Assembly (NCBI GenBank): GCA_030015575.1
Contig: JASDDO010000006.1
Span: 202,745,632 to 202,809,631, forward strand
Direction: 5' to 3'
DNA length: 64,000 nt
From: Agapanthus africanus
Lineage: Eukaryota > Streptophyta > Magnoliopsida > Asparagales > Amaryllidaceae
The notes below the pieces were generated by a model. It did not search any database. It had not been told where the DNA came from and worked only from the letters and a program-made list of their open reading frames with translations. Both the position numbers and the translations under genes were made by a program. Position 1 is the first letter of the stretch. Each line of letters opens with the position of its first letter. Below, in pieces: positions 60,772-64,000 of this stretch.

Positions 60772-60783
60772 GCAAGTGGGATA
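60772..60783 (+). other. copia3 polypurine tract
   Basis: GCAAGTGGGATA just before the 3' LTR TG, the same tract as in copia1. Confidence 0.85.
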
Positions 60784-60784
60784 T

Positions 60785-61724
60785 TGTTGGATATAGTGCC
60801 CTCAAAGTCAATTATTGGATCGCAGGCATGTGATTGCAATGATTGAGGGAGGACCTATACCGGTAGGACAGTCTTACTCGAGAGGTTTGTATACTATCTG
60901 GTTTGTCTTTATCATCGTGCACATGCTTTAGGTAACATTGTAGTTCACTATTACACGTTGATAGAGAATAGTATGCTTGGATGGTTTGTCTTTATCATCG
61001 TGTATTGCTTTAGGTGACCTTACAGGTCACTATTACACGTTGATAGAGCCCTTAGGATTCTTTCTTGACTGCCAGCAGTATGATGGCGATCATATACGTG
61101 GGAGCTGGGGTCTATAAGCACATCCTTAAAAGGTCCCTAGTCGTGGGAGTTTTCGAGACTGGGCATCGATACTCCAGAATAGACTAGTGTATACAGTCGA
61201 GACCCCGACGAGGGGCGGTGGCCGGTCTCACAAACCATTGGTGTCGGTTGGTTCACCTAAGATGTATATAGGTGCTCATTGGGTTATGAGTACACCGGAC
61301 AGGACTCGCCGGGAACATGCTAGTTGGTATTATACCTGACATCAGATAGCAGTTCCCTGGTGACATGTGTACAGGTTAGTTCATCGACCTGAGATCGCCA
61401 TTTGTCTCGTGTGATTTCCCACCGTGCTTTGATTACTACCCAACCACGGCTCAAAGGAGTCGTGCAAACAGGTTTTAGTTGGGTACAGTCCCGAGCCACA
61501 TGTAGGCAGTAAACGGATCGGCAGGGGTTTCGTCTCTTCCGGTATTGGGGGTGAGATCGTGCTGTGTCTAGGAGAACCATTACACGAAGTCCTTGTCCAA
61601 GACAGAAGATTTATTGGTAGGTATTCCAGTATTATCTCAGGGTGTTCTGGGCTACACTCCGACACGACTTGTACCGCTTTTGGGGGTCTGACTTTTACCA
61701 ACCCCCTAGGCCCGCCATGCGATG
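60785..61724 (+). repeat. copia3 3' LTR, left part
   Basis: 940 bp starting TGTTGGATATAGTGCCC, then cut by copia4. Within it a unit with TGGTTTGTCTTTATCATCGTG and ATTACACGTTGATAGAG is duplicated (about 60898-60964 and 60982-61047), absent from the copia4 LTR. The last bases CGATG (61720-61724) are the likely copia4 target duplication; its partner is off the window. Confidence 0.88.
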
Positions 61725-63824
61725 TGTTGGATATAGTGCCCTCTAAGTCAATTATTGGATCGCAGGTACATGATTGCAATGATTGAGGGAGGACCTATAC
61801 CGTCATGATTGTCTTACTCGAGATGATAGTATGCTATCTGGTTTGTCTTTATCATCGTATATATGCTTTAGTTTACTATTGCATGATGATAGAGCCCATA
61901 GGATTCTTGCTTGACTGCCAGCAGTATGATGGCGATCATATACGTGGGAGCTGGGGTCTGTAAGCACATCCTTAAAGTGTCCCCGGTCATAGGAGTTTCA
62001 AGACAGGGCATCGATACTCCAGAGTAGACTAGTGTATACAGTCGAGACACCGACGAGGGGCGGTGGCCGGTCTCACAAGCCACTGGTGTCAGTTGGATCA
62101 CCTAAGATGTATACAGGTGCTCATTAGGTTATGTGTACACCGAACAGGACTCGCCCGGAACATGCTAGTTGGTATTATACATATCGTCAGATAGCAGTTC
62201 CCTGGTGACATGTGTACAGGTTAGTTTATCGACCTGAGATCGTCATTTGTCTCGTGTGAGTTCCCACTATGCTTTGATTTCTACCCTACCACGGCTCAAA
62301 GAAGTCGTGCAAACAGGTATTTTTTGGGTACAGTCCCGAGCCACATGGAGGCAGTGAGCGGATCGTCGGGGATTCGTCTCTCCCGGTATTGGGGGTTGAT
62401 GTCACGCATTGCACGGGTGGCCATCACTAGAAATCTTCGGCCGAGGTAGTGGAGAATTTCTGATTTGGATCAGTAGATTCTCAGATGGTGATGGGCTTCA
62501 TGCCGACACGATTTATCGCGTTATTAGGGGTCTGACTTTATCCACCCCCTAGACTCGATATGCGATACTCTTTAGACGAACGGACCGGACTGTACGGATA
62601 TTGTCACTGTTAGGCTCAGTAGGGTTTATGGATGAGTTCGCTCGTCAGCTTCCCTTCCAATCAAGACATAGGCAACCGTTACGTACAGCTTGTACCTCTG
62701 ACGTGCTAGTGGTTATACCCAGTGCCAGTGTGTTGATGAGTCATTAGAGTCCCCCACAGACCGTTTCCCAGGTTCGGGCGAAACGTTGTAGAGGCCGTAT
62801 GGTTTTATGGCAGGGTTCGGAAAATGCACGTGCGTTTACGCACCTGTCATATTTCGGGCAGATAATACTGGTGGGCTTTGGTTTAAGCCGGATCCGAGTA
62901 TTATACTGTGTAGATATAATATCTTTGTCTCAGTTGCATTTGTATTCGGTAGTAATACAAATGCGGGTATGTTTATACTGATATGGGGTTATCCTGAAAT
63001 TCGTTTCAGGATCACTTTTGGAAGTTGCCAGTTTCCTGTTTTCTATCGGCCGTATTTAATATTCGGTTAAATGCGGATTTATCTTTTCTTCTTGAGGGTG
63101 AGTCATGAGGTGAGTCATGAGTGGAAGCTTCATGTTGTGATGACTAGGATTAGTGACTCATGGATGCTTTAATTGTTCATTTAATGTTTTTGATGACAAG
63201 GTTAGGTATTTCATTGTTGCATTAATTTGATGCAAGGTGTTATCTTTGACTCATGCTTTTCTTTATGTGCTAATGGTCACCCCCCTCCTACACTCACCTC
63301 ACCCCTCTCCTTAAGTGGCCGGCCACCTCTTGGTGATGGGCAACGGTTGTTGATTTTGGAAAAAGACTATGGTTTTGGTTCATGGAAATTAACATACTCA
63401 TATCTCATTTTCATCCGATCCAAAAGGCAACTTCATTAACCGTTCGTCCATACCCTTGGACGTAACGAGACAAAGTGTTCTACTCATTCTCTACATCAAT
63501 CTTGGTCATCTCTTTTAGCAAACTTGATGATCGAGTTGCCTCGGTTCAGAGCCGGGAGCCCGTTTAAAGATCCGTCGACGTGGTGCCACCTGGACGAGAA
63601 GATTGGAGATTCAGGAGATCGGAGCAGCCGCAACAAAGCGTGGGAGGATGGTTGAAGACCGAAGGACTCGGATCGTTCGTTATAACATTTCTACCCACTT
63701 GGTAGTTTGTTAGTTTAGCTTTAATGGCAGATCCGGGTTATAGTTCGTGATAGCGCCGGTTGTAAAAATTTTTGTTCCGTATTTGGCGTCTGTTAGACGG
63801 CCGGGGCGCTACCGTGGACTTACA
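61725..63824 (+). repeat. copia4 5' LTR
   Basis: 2,100 bp, TGTTGGATATAGTGCCC to GGACTTACA. It is the only complete LTR of the copia3/4 family in the window and the reference used for the fragments. GGCCGGCC at 63317-63324 sits in the promoter-proximal region after a C-rich stretch. Confidence 0.92.
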
Positions 63825-64000
63825 GTGGTATCAGAGCCTCACCATTAAGCTTTACTAACTTGTGCTAACGCGTTTAAAACATCGATCGAACGGATTTTCG
63901 CAAAACTACAATTTTCTGTTCAAACTTTCTATCGATTTTAAATCAGGCCTAAAAATTATATTGAGCATCTCAGAAAATAAAGCATGGTTTTCTTAGAACA
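63825..64000 (+). mobile_element. copia4 start: primer site and first leader bases
   Basis: TGGTATCAGAGC at 63826-63837, one base after the LTR. The rest matches the start of the copia3 leader (55052 onward). The element continues off the right edge. Confidence 0.9.

Larger units (their letters stand above)
52156..61724 (+). mobile_element. copia3: old, decayed Ty1/copia element
   Basis: Partial 5' LTR (52156-55039, split by a solo LTR), primer site, leader, decayed coding region, purine tract and partial 3' LTR (60785-61724). The left half of the 5' LTR lies beyond copia2, off the window. The right half of the 3' LTR lies beyond copia4. Leader and pol remnants resemble copia1 and copia2 but are more decayed, in keeping with its place as the outermost host. 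Confidence 0.88.

Noticed and set aside
1..64000. Host protein-coding gene
   Set aside because: Every frame over about 150 residues is explained by gag or pol. I saw no exon-like series outside the elements.

Overview
This is transposon-dense nuclear DNA of a flowering plant. Nearly the whole window is nested LTR retrotransposons. I found no host gene, tRNA, rRNA or CRISPR array. The plant assignment rests on an Athila-type Ty3/gypsy element primed from a tRNA-Asp-like site, several Ty1/copia elements with ~2.1 kb LTRs, ~2.3-2.9 kb leaders and tRNA-iMet primer sites, and a coding-less element with 4.5 kb LTRs (LARD-like). All comparisons were made by eye. Family names are from recognised motifs, not from database searches.

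Layout, using local names. (1) 1-2977: end of a diverged LARD-family LTR, inserted in copia2. (2) 2978-3006: a 29-bp sliver of copia2 RT. (3) 3007-25528: a full-length Athila element on the + strand with two LTRs, flanked by the duplication AATCC. Its gag is split by copia1 (6595-17312, - strand, duplication GTGTC), whose upstream LTR is itself a mosaic with an LTR fragment of the copia3 family. (4) 25529-27677 and 46617-52155: copia2 on the - strand (pol, then gag, leader and 5' LTR). (5) 27678-46616: the LARD array LTR-internal-LTR-internal-LTR on the - strand, inserted in copia2 with the duplication AAAAC on both sides. (6) 52156-61724: copia3 on the + strand, strongly decayed. Its 5' LTR is interrupted by copia2 on the left and by a solo Athila-type LTR (52646-54406, duplication TGACA). 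Its 3' LTR is interrupted by copia4. (7) 61725-64000: 5' LTR, primer site and first bases of copia4.

Insertion order read from the nesting: copia3 is the oldest; copia2 entered its 5' LTR; the left LARD, the Athila and the LARD ancestor entered copia2; copia1 entered the Athila. The LARD then became a 7.2-kb tandem array in place. Shared polymorphisms put the unequal crossover inside the middle LTR, between about 38,621 and 38,826.

No element has an intact polyprotein. Athila has frameshifts in gag, between gag and pol, and in integrase. Copia2 has one nonsense codon and one frameshift besides its insertions. The most unusual signals are non-coding. A GC-rich dyad built on CCGCGG recurs seven times, in Athila LTRs and in leaders of both superfamilies about 190-250 nt after the primer site. 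A ~200-bp leader block is shared by copia elements and the LARD. Short repeated hairpins occur in all three copia leaders.
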